NCBI GenBank assembly: GCA_013215465.1
Contig: JABSOW010000016.1
Location: 50,114-114,113, forward strand
Direction: 5' to 3'
From: Colwellia sp.
GTDB taxonomy: Bacteria > Pseudomonadota > Gammaproteobacteria > Enterobacterales > Alteromonadaceae
Length of the DNA: 64,000 nucleotides
Each line of letters begins with the position of its first letter. The stretch's first letter is position 1. The notes beneath the pieces are model-generated. The model ran no database searches, was not told where the DNA came from, and was given only the letters and a program-made list of their open reading frames with translations. Below are positions 8,902 to 18,881 of the stretch, piece after piece. A program made the translations under genes and the position numbers.

Positions 8902-10422
8902 TTAAACGTACAAAGTAGCCATAATAATAGCTAAACCTTCAGTGACTTCCACTTCATTCATTGCGGCAAAACCCAAACGGATAAAACGATACTCTTTATC
9001 AAGTAAATTTTTGTCAGATAATTCCAGATCAGATAAATCGTCATCGGATAATTTCTTGCGGATATTAAATTCTACTTCGGTTTGTAAATATACCCGTTTA
9101 GCTAACAGTTTTTCTTTTAAGCCAACAATAGATTTACCCATATCTAACCATATTGCCATACCGCCTGCCGGTATTTCAAAATGTATTGGTAGGCCTTGTT
9201 CTTGATAAGATTTTAGCTGTAAAACCATAAAGTCACGACGTTTATGATATAAACGAGTCATGCGTCGCAAGTGTCCTTCAAATCCCCCTTGCTGCATCCA
9301 CTTAGCCACCGATTGCTGCACTAAGACATTACACTTATGGTTAATCAGCGCTTTATAGGCCGCCAGTCGTTCAATTAAAGTATTACTTGCTACAACATAG
9401 CCGATTCGTGCACCACCAAACATCAATTTTGAGAAAGTAGAAATGTAAATAACTAAACCCGCGGGATCATCTGCTGCCATAGGTGCAATGGGTTGGCTGT
9501 CATAATGAAATTCATGATCATAATCATCTTCCACTATAGCCACGCCATACTGCACTGCTAATTGATAAATTTGCATACGTCTAGAGATATCCAATGATAC
9601 GGTCGTTGGATATTGATGTAACGGGGTAAGGTAAAGCAATTTAACCTTACCCTGGGCAAATACTTGGGCTAAGTGCGCTGGTATTATGCCTCGTTCATCT
9701 TGTTTGATGGCAATCAATTGTGCACCTGTTCGCTCAAAGGCTGCCCAAGCAGGCGGATAACCAAGCTGCTCAACCGCTACCTTATCACCTGGTTGTAACA
9801 ATAATTGTGAGATCATATATAAAGCTTCTTGCGAGCCATTACAAATCATAAGTTCTTTGTCAGTAATAGAACGAACACGTCGTAAATAGGTAGAAATTTC
9901 TTCAATAAGATCGGCTTCTCCACGGCTATCCCCATAACTTAAATTATCAATTTTAGGTCGCTGACAAGCTTGGGCAAAATGACTTTTAAACTCATCAAAA
10001 GGAAATTTTCTAATATCTGGCTGCCCGCCAGAAAAGTTATAAGAATATTCGCTGGCTTTAATTTTTGGCGTAACAGCTAGGTTTTGTTTTACTCGAAATT
10101 TCCACTTAAAACTTTGCTGTGTTTGTTGCACTTTATTTATCACCAGACTACTTTGGATCGGTAGGTGTGCTACTACCCGATATCCTGAACGTTCTCTCGC
10201 TTCAACCCAACCTTGCGCAACTAATTCAGCCAAAGCCGCCATTACGGTATGACGGTTTACTAATAACTGCTGAGCAAGTTTACGGGCTGAGGGTAGCCCT
10301 TCAGTCGGAGCAACCTGCCCTGCTTTAATGGCTTTTCTTAATGCGTCGGCAATAGCTAAGTATTTTGCTTGTTTACCTGAGGTCGTACTTTCAGAAGATA
10401 ATTTTAAGGTTAACGCTTTCAA
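8902..10422 (-). CDS. MocR/PdxR-family transcriptional regulator
   Basis: A fusion of an N-terminal GntR-type winged helix (about 15-85; LPSARKLAQQLLVNRHTVMAAL region) with a class I aminotransferase-like domain (about 130-505). PLP-site landmarks are visible: NGSQEALY, the EDDYDHEF segment and the Schiff-base Lys in STFSKLMFGGARIGY. MocR proteins use PLP or an aminated adduct as effector and often control pyridoxine, GABA or taurine genes. The divergent neighbour is a GNAT acetyltransferase 100 bp away, a plausible target. A low-complexity D/L/S stretch near residue 460 is unusual. Confidence 0.88.
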   Translation of the reverse strand: MKALTLKLSSESTTSGKQAKYLAIADALRKAIKAGQVAPTEGLPSARKLAQQLLVNRHTVMAALAELVAQGWVEARERSGYRVVAHLPIQSSLVINKVQQTQQSFKWKFRVKQNLAVTPKIKASEYSYNFSGGQPDIRKFPFDEFKSHFAQACQRPKIDNLSYGDSRGEADLIEEISTYLRRVRSITDKELMICNGSQEALYMISQLLLQPGDKVAVEQLGYPPAWAAFERTGAQLIAIKQDERGIIPAHLAQVFAQGKVKLLYLTPLHQYPTTVSLDISRRMQIYQLAVQYGVAIVEDDYDHEFHYDSQPIAPMAADDPAGLVIYISTFSKLMFGGARIGYVVASNTLIERLAAYKALINHKCNVLVQQSVAKWMQQGGFEGHLRRMTRLYHKRRDFMVLQLKSYQEQGLPIHFEIPAGGMAIWLDMGKSIVGLKEKLLAKRVYLQTEVEFNIRKKLSDDDLSDLELSDKNLLDKEYRFIRLGFAAMNEVEVTEGLAIIMATLYV

Positions 10423-10522
10423 TCTGGTCTATCAACTTATGGAAATCTGGTTGTAGTAGTTATACCAAAAATAACCATAATAACAACTATTACCGCTCAC
10501 TCCTCTTTGAAAGGAACCATTT

Positions 10523-11128
10523 ATGCTTAAACCCATTACGCTAGAAACCAACTTAATAAAACTACAGCCAATGACTTTGCAACACCTTAACGCTTTTTGT
10601 TTAGCCGGTAATTATCCGCAGGTTTGGCAGCATATGCCAATAAACCGCTGTCAAAGCCATGATATTGCCAAGGTATGGATGGCAGAAGCAATTAATGAAA
10701 TGGCGCAAGGGCTACAACTCGCATTTGTCACTATTGATAAAAAAACGAATAAAGTCATTGGTTCAACACGCTTATTTCGTGGTAATGCTCAAGATCAAAC
10801 CATTGAACTTGGCCATACCTTTATCACGCCTGATTTTCAGCGCAGCTATGTAAATTCACATGCAAAATACCTAATGCTAAAACATGCTTTTGAGCACTTA
10901 AAGATGTCTCGTGTCGAAATATGTACTCATGAAAATAATCAACAATCACGTAATGCTATTGCGCGTATTGGTGGCCATTTCGAAGGTATATTAAGGAAAC
11001 ACCGCCGCTCACCTAATGGTGACTTTAGAAATACGGCAATGTTCAGCATTATTGATGATGAGTGGCCACAGGTAAAAACAGCATTATTAAATACAGCTCG
11101 CAGCTCAGAGGAGTTTGATACCAATTGA
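10523..11128 (+). CDS. GNAT family N-acetyltransferase (RimJ/RimL-like)
   Basis: A 201-residue acetyl-CoA-dependent acetyltransferase. It has the RimJ/RimL-like layout: ETNLIKLQPMTLQHL at the N terminus, GSTRLFRGNAQDQTIELGHTF in the middle, and ENNQQSRNAIARIGGHFEG with the conserved N-x-xS-x-x-A-x-x-x-GF/H-like pattern. The substrate is unknown. The final codons (Asp-Thr-Asn-stop) lie inside the left terminus of a MITE-like repeat that starts at 11118, so the insertion has set the present C terminus. A good AAAGGAACC ribosome site precedes the ATG. Confidence 0.85.
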   Translation: MLKPITLETNLIKLQPMTLQHLNAFCLAGNYPQVWQHMPINRCQSHDIAKVWMAEAINEMAQGLQLAFVTIDKKTNKVIGSTRLFRGNAQDQTIELGHTFITPDFQRSYVNSHAKYLMLKHAFEHLKMSRVEICTHENNQQSRNAIARIGGHFEGILRKHRRSPNGDFRNTAMFSIIDDEWPQVKTALLNTARSSEEFDTN

Positions 11129-11381
11129 AGTAACAAATTGATCATTCAGCGAGAATTAAAAGGTGTAGAGGCAAGGCATTGATTGAAGAGAATGGTTATT
11201 CCCTTATCAAAATCAATAACGCGGCATATAAACCTTTTAAACTCGCCCTTGGGAGCTTGTCAGGAAAGTGATAACGTCACAAATTTGTTTGATATAGAGT
11301 GACTATATACGCACAAATTTTGCTTGTTTTAACTTCCCTGACACAGCTCTGAATTGACTAATTCATTATTTCATTTGGTAT
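11118..11381. mobile_element. MITE-like repeat, full-length copy A (264 bp)
   Basis: It begins ATACCAATTGAAGTAA and ends TTCATTATTTCATTTGGTAT, near-perfect terminal inverted repeats, with no coding capacity. It is about 85-90% identical by eye to copy B at 38491-38801 over most of its length (shared inner blocks include GAGAATTAAAAGG, TTTAAACTCGCCCTTGGGAG, GATAACGTCACAAATTTG). The left end forms the stop codon of the GNAT gene; the right end stops 4 bp before the preferred start of the PaiB-like gene. Confidence 0.85.
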
Positions 11382-11385
11382 GACC

Positions 11386-12051
11386 ATGTATCCACCTAAA
11401 CACTTTCAAACAAGTGCAGAAGAGCGTCATAAATTATGCGCTTTGATTGCTGACAACCCATTAGCAACACTGCTAGTGAATATGGATGAACCATTACCAC
11501 ACATTAGCCATATACCTTTTCATTTTACTGAATGCGCTGAGCATACTGAAAATTTTACTGAAACAGAGACCAAGGTGCTAGTTGCCCATGTCAGTAATCA
11601 GCATCCATTAGCAAAAAAACTATTAACGCAAAAAGATGTGCAAGTGAGTTTAGTCTTTCATGGTGAGCAAGGCTATATTTCACCTCACTGCCATGATAAT
11701 GCCGGTTCAAATGGCAATAGCAGCGGGCAAGTGGTGCCCACATGGAATTATGCCAAAGTTCATGTCACGGGCTTTGCCAACATAATACAAACGCCGGAGC
11801 AAAAGTATCAGCAAATGTTTATAAGTAGCCAGTTTTTCGAACGTGAACAGAAACAGCCCTGGCAATTAACCCAGATGAGCAATAACAAAGTACAACAAAT
11901 GTTGACGGCCATTACTTTTTTTAAGGTAAGTATTAATAATATTGAGGGGCACTTTAAACTGAGTCAAAATAAACCAGTACAAGTAAAAAAGAGCATAGCT
12001 GAGAAGTTGATACAAAGCGGTAAAGCTGAACTTGCGCATCAAATCCGATAA
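11386..12051 (+). CDS. PaiB-like FMN-binding / negative transcriptional regulator family protein
   Basis: This 222-residue protein starts MYPPKHF, matching the usual PaiB opening (MYxPxxF), which is why I choose ATG 11386 rather than ATG 11380, which is formed by the end of the MITE. Other family features are LIADNPLATLLVN, HIPF, VAHVSNQHPLAK, VVPTWNYAKVHVTG and the late IEGHFKLSQNKP motif. PaiB proteins have a split-barrel flavin/heme-binding fold related to pyridoxamine oxidases; the Bacillus member was described as a transcriptional repressor. The whole upstream region is MITE sequence without a Shine-Dalgarno motif, so expression may depend on the repeat. Confidence 0.85.
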   Translation: MYPPKHFQTSAEERHKLCALIADNPLATLLVNMDEPLPHISHIPFHFTECAEHTENFTETETKVLVAHVSNQHPLAKKLLTQKDVQVSLVFHGEQGYISPHCHDNAGSNGNSSGQVVPTWNYAKVHVTGFANIIQTPEQKYQQMFISSQFFEREQKQPWQLTQMSNNKVQQMLTAITFFKVSINNIEGHFKLSQNKPVQVKKSIAEKLIQSGKAELAHQIR

Positions 12052-12197
12052 AATACTTTAAAAGCTGCGGTAGCATTATAGTCAGGTACACTGGCAATAA
12101 AGGCTACTCACCCGCATTGATAGTAATACACCAAACCTAAAGCTTAAATGGATTGTCAATGTCGTGTATTGACTGATATTAGTTTCAACTTAACCTT

Positions 12198-12227
12198 CCC
12201 ATAATGAATTAGCCAATTCATTATGGG
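12198..12227. repeat. Perfect inverted repeat between paiB-like and DUF2970 genes
   Basis: CCCATAATGAATT-AGCC-AATTCATTATGGG is a perfect 13-bp stem with a 4-nt loop. The TAATGAATT core resembles the inner part of the MITE termini, so it may be a minimal derivative. It could also terminate transcription, though there is no T-run. Confidence 0.6.
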
Positions 12228-12294
12228 TATTGGTATTAGTCGGGGAATTGCATTATAGTTTTCACTCATTTATAACTTATTGGTTGCAGCAAAA

Positions 12295-12495
12295 ATGACT
12301 TATAAAAACTCATCACTCATTAACACCATTAAAAGTGTTGCGGCAGCTTTTTTCGGCGTACAAAGTAATAAGAACCGAGCAAGAGATTTTAACCAAGGAA
12401 AGTTTAGCCATTTCATTATTGTCGGCATTCTGGGGGTTATCGTTTTTATTGGTGTGTTAATTGCCATAGTTACTCTGGTAATACCGAGCACTTAG
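12295..12495 (+). CDS. DUF2970 small membrane protein
   Basis: A 67-residue protein with a polar N terminus, the family motif AAAFFGVQSNKNRARDFNQG, and one C-terminal transmembrane helix (HFIIVGILGVIVFIGVLIAIVTLVI). DUF2970 proteins are small single-span inner-membrane proteins of unknown function found widely in gamma- and betaproteobacteria. The ATG at 12295 is preferred over an upstream TTG at 12280. It is convergent with dam. Confidence 0.8.
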   Translation: MTYKNSSLINTIKSVAAAFFGVQSNKNRARDFNQGKFSHFIIVGILGVIVFIGVLIAIVTLVIPST

Positions 12496-12528
12496 CTATT
12501 TTAGTTGATAAATGATGAAGTTTAGGTT

Positions 12529-13365
12529 TTATTTATATAACGCCAAAATTTCCTTAACCTTTATACGACCTTTTCCTTTTTGACTTATTGAACGTTGTAC
12601 CTGAAGCAATTTCTTTTTATTGGCGTCTTTATATAGCTCGCGAGTAAAGTCTACATAATGGTTTGAGATCAAGGTAGGTATTTTTTTACTTCTTGCTACC
12701 TCTGCACAATGTACCAGCCTTAGTTGGTCTTCATCAGTAAATGAGTTACCTGCATAAGCGGTAAAATTTGACGTTCGATTTATCGGAGAATAAGGTGGAT
12801 CACAATAGACTACATCATCAGTTTCAAGTTGAGCAAAGGCTGTTTCAAAGTCGCCTTGCATAAAAGTTGCTTTTTGTGCTTTTTCTGAAAAGTATTTTAG
12901 CTCTTCATTTGGGAAATATGGATGCTTATACCGGCCAAAAGGCACATTATAGCCACCACTTTTGTTATAGCGGCATAAACCATTATAACCGTGTCTATTT
13001 AGATACAAAAATAATAGAGAGCGTTCATATGGATCATCCGATTGATTAAATTGACTTCTAAAGTCGTAATACTTTTCCGGCTGATTATGATCCCCATTGA
13101 AGAACTTTTGAGCGTCGGCAATAAACTCTGTCGGTTGATTTTTAATTATGTTAAATAAATTAATTAGATCTTTATTCATATCTACCAAAAGATATTCGTC
13201 AAACTCTAAATTAAGGAACACAGAGCCACCACCAACGAAAGGTTCCACTAACCTTTTTTTACCCTTTTTAGGTAATAGGCTAGCTATTTCACTGACAATT
13301 TTTTTTTTGCCTCCCGCCCATTTCAGGGCTGATCGCATACCAGTGCGTGGTTGAGCTTTAGTCAC
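12529..13365 (-). CDS. dam: DNA adenine methylase (GATC-specific)
   Basis: Class alpha N6-adenine methyltransferase, 278 residues, the normal length for Dam. It shows KWAGGKKK at the N terminus, the SAM-binding loop VEPFVGGGSVFLN, the catalytic DPPY (VYCDPPYSP, about residue 180) and RHGYNGLCRYN in the target-recognition region. In enterics Dam marks GATC for mismatch repair, replication timing and phase variation. It is downstream of damX as in other gammaproteobacteria, but the usual next gene, rpe, is displaced about 4.7 kb away. Confidence 0.96.
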   Translation of the reverse strand: MTKAQPRTGMRSALKWAGGKKKIVSEIASLLPKKGKKRLVEPFVGGGSVFLNLEFDEYLLVDMNKDLINLFNIIKNQPTEFIADAQKFFNGDHNQPEKYYDFRSQFNQSDDPYERSLLFLYLNRHGYNGLCRYNKSGGYNVPFGRYKHPYFPNEELKYFSEKAQKATFMQGDFETAFAQLETDDVVYCDPPYSPINRTSNFTAYAGNSFTDEDQLRLVHCAEVARSKKIPTLISNHYVDFTRELYKDANKKKLLQVQRSISQKGKGRIKVKEILALYK

Positions 13366-13512
13366 AAAAGAAACCTATACATTATTAGTAGCTAAAGCTA
13401 ACATGATTGCTTGTTGATAAATAGATGCTATATCCATTTTCATATTTTTGAAAAATATAAAAGCGTATGGGTTTTTATCCCACGTTAAAGCGCTTACTTA
13501 GACTAATGCTTA

Positions 13513-14910
13513 CTAGTCTCTTCTATATTTATTCTTAGAAGCGGATTGTAGCTTGTATTGCTGACTAACGGTATTTATTTCACGCTTAATTGTTGAAACC
13601 GACTTTAAAAATGAACCTAGATCTCTTGTAGCTTGGGGTAGCTTGTTCATTGCTACCTTTGCTTGGGTTTTATTGATAAAAATCTTACTGGTAAGTGCAA
13701 AAAATTTCTGCGTATTTAAGCTCTTCTGATAACTAAAATACTCTAGATCTTTATTTTTTTTAATAAATTCTTCTAGTCTTGATAAATCAGAAAAACCCCT
13801 TATTTGTACAACATAACCTTTTTCTGAATTTAAATAATATTGTTCATTTAATGTTCCAGGTAATAGTGATACCTTAACTTGCTTTGACGTTACTGGTGGA
13901 GTTGTTACTATTAAGCTTGATTCTTCACTATTTTCCGCCATCTGACTATTACTTACAGTTGACTCAGCTAACATCAATGCTTGCAATATATCCTCCCTTG
14001 CCGCGGTCGCTACAAGAAAATTATCACTAGTATTTTGCTCTAATAAGGCAAGATTAACATCAGTAACGCTAGCAAGGTTATTTTGCCTAATTAATATATT
14101 TGTTTTTGCTGGCACTATAATAGGATTTTCATTTACTAATGGTGTTTCAGGTAAAGTCACCAAGTTACTGCTTTTAGATTCAGTTAATAAAAACCAAAAA
14201 ATGAGTATTATCAACAGAGCAATTAAAGAAGCCACACTTATTTTTAACCAGGTATAGTTTTTTAACACTGCTGACTTATTTTTAAACCTCGCGTGACCTA
14301 AAGCAAGAACTTGTCCACTACTAGCATCTATAATGCTGGTTTTCTTATCAAAAATAGTTTTATTTTGTCCTATTTCCATTGCTGTTTGTTCTAAACCAAA
14401 TATAACAACGTTGATATTTTTTTTTGTTTTCTTTGCAATATCGACAAGCTGACAAAGCTCATATTTTATTTGTAATGATAATGCTTGAGCATGTTCAACA
14501 ATAACAGTAATGGTGCCATTATTTTGTTTAGCTAATCGCAGAATACTCACAGCAAGAGATTGTTCAGGATCGAATAGAGTATTGGCAAATAACTGCTCAA
14601 TTAAACGACAGCGCATTTGAATATCGTTTATTTTGCTGGATGCTGCCACAAAGGCAACATTGATTTCTTGCTTGCCCGATTCTTGGCTAATATTAGCTAA
14701 GTATTGACGTGCTACTTTGGAGTAAACTGCAGGGTTTTTATCAACAACAACAGCCATCTGTTTTGAAAAACGTTGTATATAGTCAATGCGGGCTATGACA
14801 CTAATTGCTGCAGTTGATATATCTACCATATCATCTTCAACGCTATTATCAGCTGGCTCATTAATTTTCATCTGATTTATTCGCGTGTTCGCTAGTGCTG
14901 ACATATTCAA
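13513..14910 (-). CDS. damX: DamX-like SPOR-domain protein
   Basis: A 465-residue protein with an N-terminal AAA-like cytoplasmic region (about 30-210; ITVIVEHAQALSL resembles the degenerate Walker B of DamX), one transmembrane helix (about 225-247), a low-complexity linker and a C-terminal SPOR domain (about 370-445; YVVQIRGFSDLSRLEEFI). DamX binds peptidoglycan stripped of stem peptides at the division septum. Its position between aroB and dam is the classical one. The N-terminal ATPase region is divergent and lacks a clear Walker A motif. Confidence 0.85.
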   Translation of the reverse strand: MNMSALANTRINQMKINEPADNSVEDDMVDISTAAISVIARIDYIQRFSKQMAVVVDKNPAVYSKVARQYLANISQESGKQEINVAFVAASSKINDIQMRCRLIEQLFANTLFDPEQSLAVSILRLAKQNNGTITVIVEHAQALSLQIKYELCQLVDIAKKTKKNINVVIFGLEQTAMEIGQNKTIFDKKTSIIDASSGQVLALGHARFKNKSAVLKNYTWLKISVASLIALLIILIFWFLLTESKSSNLVTLPETPLVNENPIIVPAKTNILIRQNNLASVTDVNLALLEQNTSDNFLVATAAREDILQALMLAESTVSNSQMAENSEESSLIVTTPPVTSKQVKVSLLPGTLNEQYYLNSEKGYVVQIRGFSDLSRLEEFIKKNKDLEYFSYQKSLNTQKFFALTSKIFINKTQAKVAMNKLPQATRDLGSFLKSVSTIKREINTVSQQYKLQSASKNKYRRD

Positions 14911-14960
14911 CCCTTTCTATAATATTTTGCTTTCCATTGCCTTTTAGAAAGCACAAACAG

Positions 14961-16025
14961 TTATAGAATTTGCTGAAGTATTTCCATGGTCACATCATCA
15001 CGAATTTCTGATTGTCCAATAGCGGTAGGGACAATAAAACGTAATTTTCCGCCAATATTCTTTTTATCACGGCGCATATGACGAACAAAATCATCAAGCC
15101 CCATCGTTTTTGGCGCTATTATCGGTAAATCAAATGCTTTAATAAGTGATTCTATTCGACAAAGATCTGACACTTCCAGCAAACTCATTGCTACTGCTAA
15201 TTTAGCAGCAAGTACCATGCCAGCAGCAACAGCCTCGCCATGAAGCCAGTTACCATATCCTTGCTCTGCCTCAATAGCATGACCAAATGTATGACCTAAA
15301 TTGAGTAAAGCTCGCACACCAGCTTCTGTTTCATCACAGGCAACGATATCAGCTTTACATTGACAACATTTTTCAATCATTTGAGTTAAGGTGTTTTTAT
15401 CGCCAGCTTTAATTGCAGCAATATTTTGCTCTAGCCAAACAAAAAAATCATAGTCACCTAAAATGCCATACTTAATGACTTCAGCCATACCAGCACTAAA
15501 TTCCCGCTCTGGCAATGTAGCAAGGCTATCAATATCAATAATTACCGCTTTAGGTTGATAAAAGGCGCCTATCATATTTTTACCAAGCGGATGATTTACT
15601 GCAGTTTTGCCACCTACAGAAGAGTCGACCTGTGATAAAAGAGTTGTCGGAACTTGAATAAAGTCTATGCCACGTTGGTAACAAGCAGCAGCAAAACCAG
15701 TGATGTCACCAATAACACCGCCACCCAAAGCTATTAGCGTGGTATCGCGACCATGCTCATTCGCTAATAGATGCGACATAATACGTTCAAAATTAGCTAA
15801 ATTTTTCTCAGCTTCACCATCAGCTAAAATAATTTCATCAACCTCAAAGTTGGTTAATTTTTCTTTGATATTAGCAAGGTAGAGAGGCGCTACGACAGTA
15901 TTTGTAACAATACAAACGCGCTTATTTCGAATATGAGAAGAAAAAAGATCTGCATGATTAAACAGACCTGAATCTATATAAATTGGATAGCTACGGGTGC
16001 CTAAATCTAGCTGAAGTGTTGGCAT
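14961..16025 (-). CDS. aroB: 3-dehydroquinate synthase
   Basis: Second enzyme of the shikimate pathway, NAD- and Zn-dependent conversion of DAHP to 3-dehydroquinate. It has 354 residues. The nucleotide loop [39 protein letters not shown], the Zn ligands within [20 protein letters not shown], and RRDKKN are all present. It lies 33 bp after aroK, and the pair is almost certainly co-transcribed. Confidence 0.97.
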   Translation of the reverse strand: MPTLQLDLGTRSYPIYIDSGLFNHADLFSSHIRNKRVCIVTNTVVAPLYLANIKEKLTNFEVDEIILADGEAEKNLANFERIMSHLLANEHGRDTTLIALGGGVIGDITGFAAACYQRGIDFIQVPTTLLSQVDSSVGGKTAVNHPLGKNMIGAFYQPKAVIIDIDSLATLPEREFSAGMAEVIKYGILGDYDFFVWLEQNIAAIKAGDKNTLTQMIEKCCQCKADIVACDETEAGVRALLNLGHTFGHAIEAEQGYGNWLHGEAVAAGMVLAAKLAVAMSLLEVSDLCRIESLIKAFDLPIIAPKTMGLDDFVRHMRRDKKNIGGKLRFIVPTAIGQSEIRDDVTMEILQQIL

Positions 16026-16058
16026 GTTTTGGCTCTACTACTGTAAGGACTATAAAAA

Positions 16059-16577
16059 TTAAAAGTCTAAACGCTCAATAATTTTGTGCGCCACAACTTT
16101 AGCACTTTGATCATCAGTTTTAATAATCACATCGGCAATCTCTTCATAGAAAGGGTTGCGTATAACTGCTAACTTTTCTAATACAGTGCGAGGCTCTTCT
16201 GATGTTTGCAATAATGGACGACGGCGATCTCTTTGAGTACGAGCCACTTGTTTATCTATCGTGGTTTCTAGATATACCACAATACCACGTGCCGATAAAC
16301 GGTTACGAACTTGGTCGCTAATTACCGAACCACCACCTGTAGCTAAAACAATGCCTTGTTTTTCACTTAAGTCGTCAATAACACCCTCTTCTCTTTTGCG
16401 AAAACCTTCTTCGCCTTCAAGATCGAAAACCCAAGCAATGTCTGCCCCAGTACGACGTTCAATTTCTTGATCAGAATCAAAAAATTCAAGGTGTAGTCTT
16501 TCAGCAAGCTCTCTACCTATAGTGCTTTTTCCTGCGCCCATAGGCCCAATCAGGAAGATATTACGTTTTTCTGCCAT
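16059..16577 (-). CDS. aroK: Shikimate kinase I
   Basis: Phosphorylates shikimate at the 3-hydroxyl with ATP. It has 172 residues with Walker [12 protein letters not shown], shikimate-binding [21 protein letters not shown] (ATGGGSVI) and the lid RDRRRPLL. It is part of the pilMNOPQ-aroK-aroB-damX-dam cluster, and a 204-bp gap separates it from pilQ, so it may have its own promoter. Confidence 0.97.
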   Translation of the reverse strand: MAEKRNIFLIGPMGAGKSTIGRELAERLHLEFFDSDQEIERRTGADIAWVFDLEGEEGFRKREEGVIDDLSEKQGIVLATGGGSVISDQVRNRLSARGIVVYLETTIDKQVARTQRDRRRPLLQTSEEPRTVLEKLAVIRNPFYEEIADVIIKTDDQSAKVVAHKIIERLDF

Positions 16578-16781
16578 TAGATTTACTTAATACTCGTTCG
16601 TTACAGATCATATCAAAAGGAGATTAACAATATCTGCCTAAATACCTTTTGACGTTATAGAGGTCTCCCTCAGGAATTTCAAGGGCGTAATTATCGCAAT
16701 TGTTAGGGTAAGATTGCAAGCAACATTGTCGTTAAGTAGAATAAAAAACTTACTTGACGTCAATTAAATTATAAATTGGAG

Positions 16782-18869
16782 CTAAAAATGCTCGGTCACT
16801 ATGCGCGGAGTTACAAAAATTAGTAATTCTTTTTTCTCATTAAACTGGCTAGTGTTTCTAAATAACCAACCCAAATAGGGAATATCACCTAATATTGGTA
16901 CCTTCGAGACTGTACTTATAATTGCTTGTTGATAAATACCGCCCAGCACGATTGTTTCACCATTATTCACCAGTACTTGCGTACCAATACGCTGAGTATC
17001 AATTGCAGGAGCTTGGCCACTTTGGACATCTGAAACAGTATCTTGCGTTATCACTAAGTCCAAGATAATTTTGTTATCAGGAGTAATATGTGGCGTTACC
17101 GTTAAGCTAAGTACCGCTTTTTTAAATTGTGTTGCCGTTGCGCCACTTGAAGATGCTTCTTGATAAGGTATTTCAACACCTTGTTCAATATAAGCTTCTT
17201 TTTGATTTGCTGTGGTAATACGAGGACTAGCAATTATTTCACCCTTGTTTTCTTTTTCCATCGCGCTCAGTTCCAGATCTAAAATGGTGCCATCAGCTAA
17301 TCGAGCAACTTGGAATGCCAAAGCTCCTGCAGGACTTGTTACCGGTAAATTAACATTTAATCGATCTGCTAACGTAGGAACAAGACCTGCATTAGCCGAG
17401 TTTGCACCATCTAAAGAACCAGAAGTGGCATATTGACCATCGGTATCGGTAATTCCCCAGCGAATTCCTAATTCTTCATTTATATTATCTTTAACGGTTA
17501 CCATACGCGCTTCAATGATAACTTGGCGCACAGGAATATCTAAAATATTAACCATACGTTTAATATCTTCAATGCTTTTTGCTGTATCACGAATTAATAA
17601 GGTGTTGGTGCGCTCATCTACTGAAACACTACCACGAGCCGATAGAATACTAGTATCTTCATTTTTAATTAAGTCAGCGAACTCACTAGCTTTAGCATAA
17701 TTTATTTGTACATATTCAGTATACAATAGTGCTAACTCTTCCACCTGCCGTTGGGCTTGTAAATTTTTAGCTTCTCGGGCCGCAAGTTCATCGCTTGGCG
17801 CGACCATTAAAATATTACCTTGCATACGCTTATCAAGACCTTTCACTTTCAAGATAATATCGAGAGCTTGATCCCAAGGAACGCCATCTAAGCGCAAAGT
17901 AATATTTCCTGTGACGGTATCACTAGTGATCAAGTTAAATTCATTATAATCAGCAATAATTTGCAACACGGTACGAACAGGAATATCCTGAAAATTTAGT
18001 GATATTTTCCGGCCGGTAAAATCTTCGCTATCACCTAAGTAACCAGGCGCTTTCTTTACTTTTTCTTTAACCGTTAATATAAACAAGTTATCGGTTTGCT
18101 CATGTGAAAAAGTAAATAGTGTATCAACATCAATTACTAAACGAGCGTTACGCCCTTCTTTAAAGGTTTCAAGACCTGAAACGATGGTACCAAAATCGGT
18201 TACATCTAGCTTATAAAGCAAATCTTCAATTATTTGTGTATTATGAAACTCAACATTAATTTTCCCTAATTTATCGTTTACATCAACAGCAACCATACTG
18301 TCTTTTAAATACACTAATATTTCAGCAGAATTATTTTCACCTAAACGAAAATCAAGTGACTCTACATGATTAATAAATTGTTCACCTGCGGGACTTAATG
18401 CCTCAACAATTTCAGCTGATTGACCGTAATTAAAAGTAATAGAGAATTGTTTACCATTTAAAGCGACATCAAACACAGATAATTTTTCTAAATTGATCAA
18501 GGCAACAACTTTGCCAGAGCTATTATCAACCACAACATTGGTGATACCCGCATGATTAATCAGCGTTTCTTTAATATTTTCATCATAGATATTGGCAGAA
18601 AATTCAACCTCAACATAAGCAGAATTCATTGAGGTTTTTACTGCGGGTAGTGCAAGTATTTCTGTCGAAAATTCAAAGACTAATTCAATCTGATCATTTT
18701 GAATTGTATTATAAGAAATACCTAATAACTTACTATCACTTGCTAACTCTGCACTGAGATTAAAAGATGTACTAACAAGTGTTAACATCGTTAAGCAAGC
18801 AAGCCAAGCTTGTCTGATTTCGGCCACTCTAGTAAAGATTTTATAATTTTTCATTATATTAACTAGCAT
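16782..18869 (-). CDS. pilQ: Type IV pilus secretin PilQ
   Basis: Outer-membrane channel of the type IV pilus machine, 695 residues. Signal peptide to about residue 40, two AMIN-type beta domains (about 50-260), a secretin N0/STN domain (about 290-345; FQDIPVRTVLQIIADYNEFN), an NHR domain (about 370-450) and the C-terminal secretin gate (about 500-690; VPILGDIPYLGWLFRNT is the secretin signature). ATG 18869 has an AGGGA ribosome site 9 nt upstream and is kept over the internal ATG five codons later. It starts 12 bp after pilP. Confidence 0.96.
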   Translation of the reverse strand: MLVNIMKNYKIFTRVAEIRQAWLACLTMLTLVSTSFNLSAELASDSKLLGISYNTIQNDQIELVFEFSTEILALPAVKTSMNSAYVEVEFSANIYDENIKETLINHAGITNVVVDNSSGKVVALINLEKLSVFDVALNGKQFSITFNYGQSAEIVEALSPAGEQFINHVESLDFRLGENNSAEILVYLKDSMVAVDVNDKLGKINVEFHNTQIIEDLLYKLDVTDFGTIVSGLETFKEGRNARLVIDVDTLFTFSHEQTDNLFILTVKEKVKKAPGYLGDSEDFTGRKISLNFQDIPVRTVLQIIADYNEFNLITSDTVTGNITLRLDGVPWDQALDIILKVKGLDKRMQGNILMVAPSDELAAREAKNLQAQRQVEELALLYTEYVQINYAKASEFADLIKNEDTSILSARGSVSVDERTNTLLIRDTAKSIEDIKRMVNILDIPVRQVIIEARMVTVKDNINEELGIRWGITDTDGQYATSGSLDGANSANAGLVPTLADRLNVNLPVTSPAGALAFQVARLADGTILDLELSAMEKENKGEIIASPRITTANQKEAYIEQGVEIPYQEASSSGATATQFKKAVLSLTVTPHITPDNKIILDLVITQDTVSDVQSGQAPAIDTQRIGTQVLVNNGETIVLGGIYQQAIISTVSKVPILGDIPYLGWLFRNTSQFNEKKELLIFVTPRIVTEHF

Positions 18870-18881
18870 TATTATTTCCCT

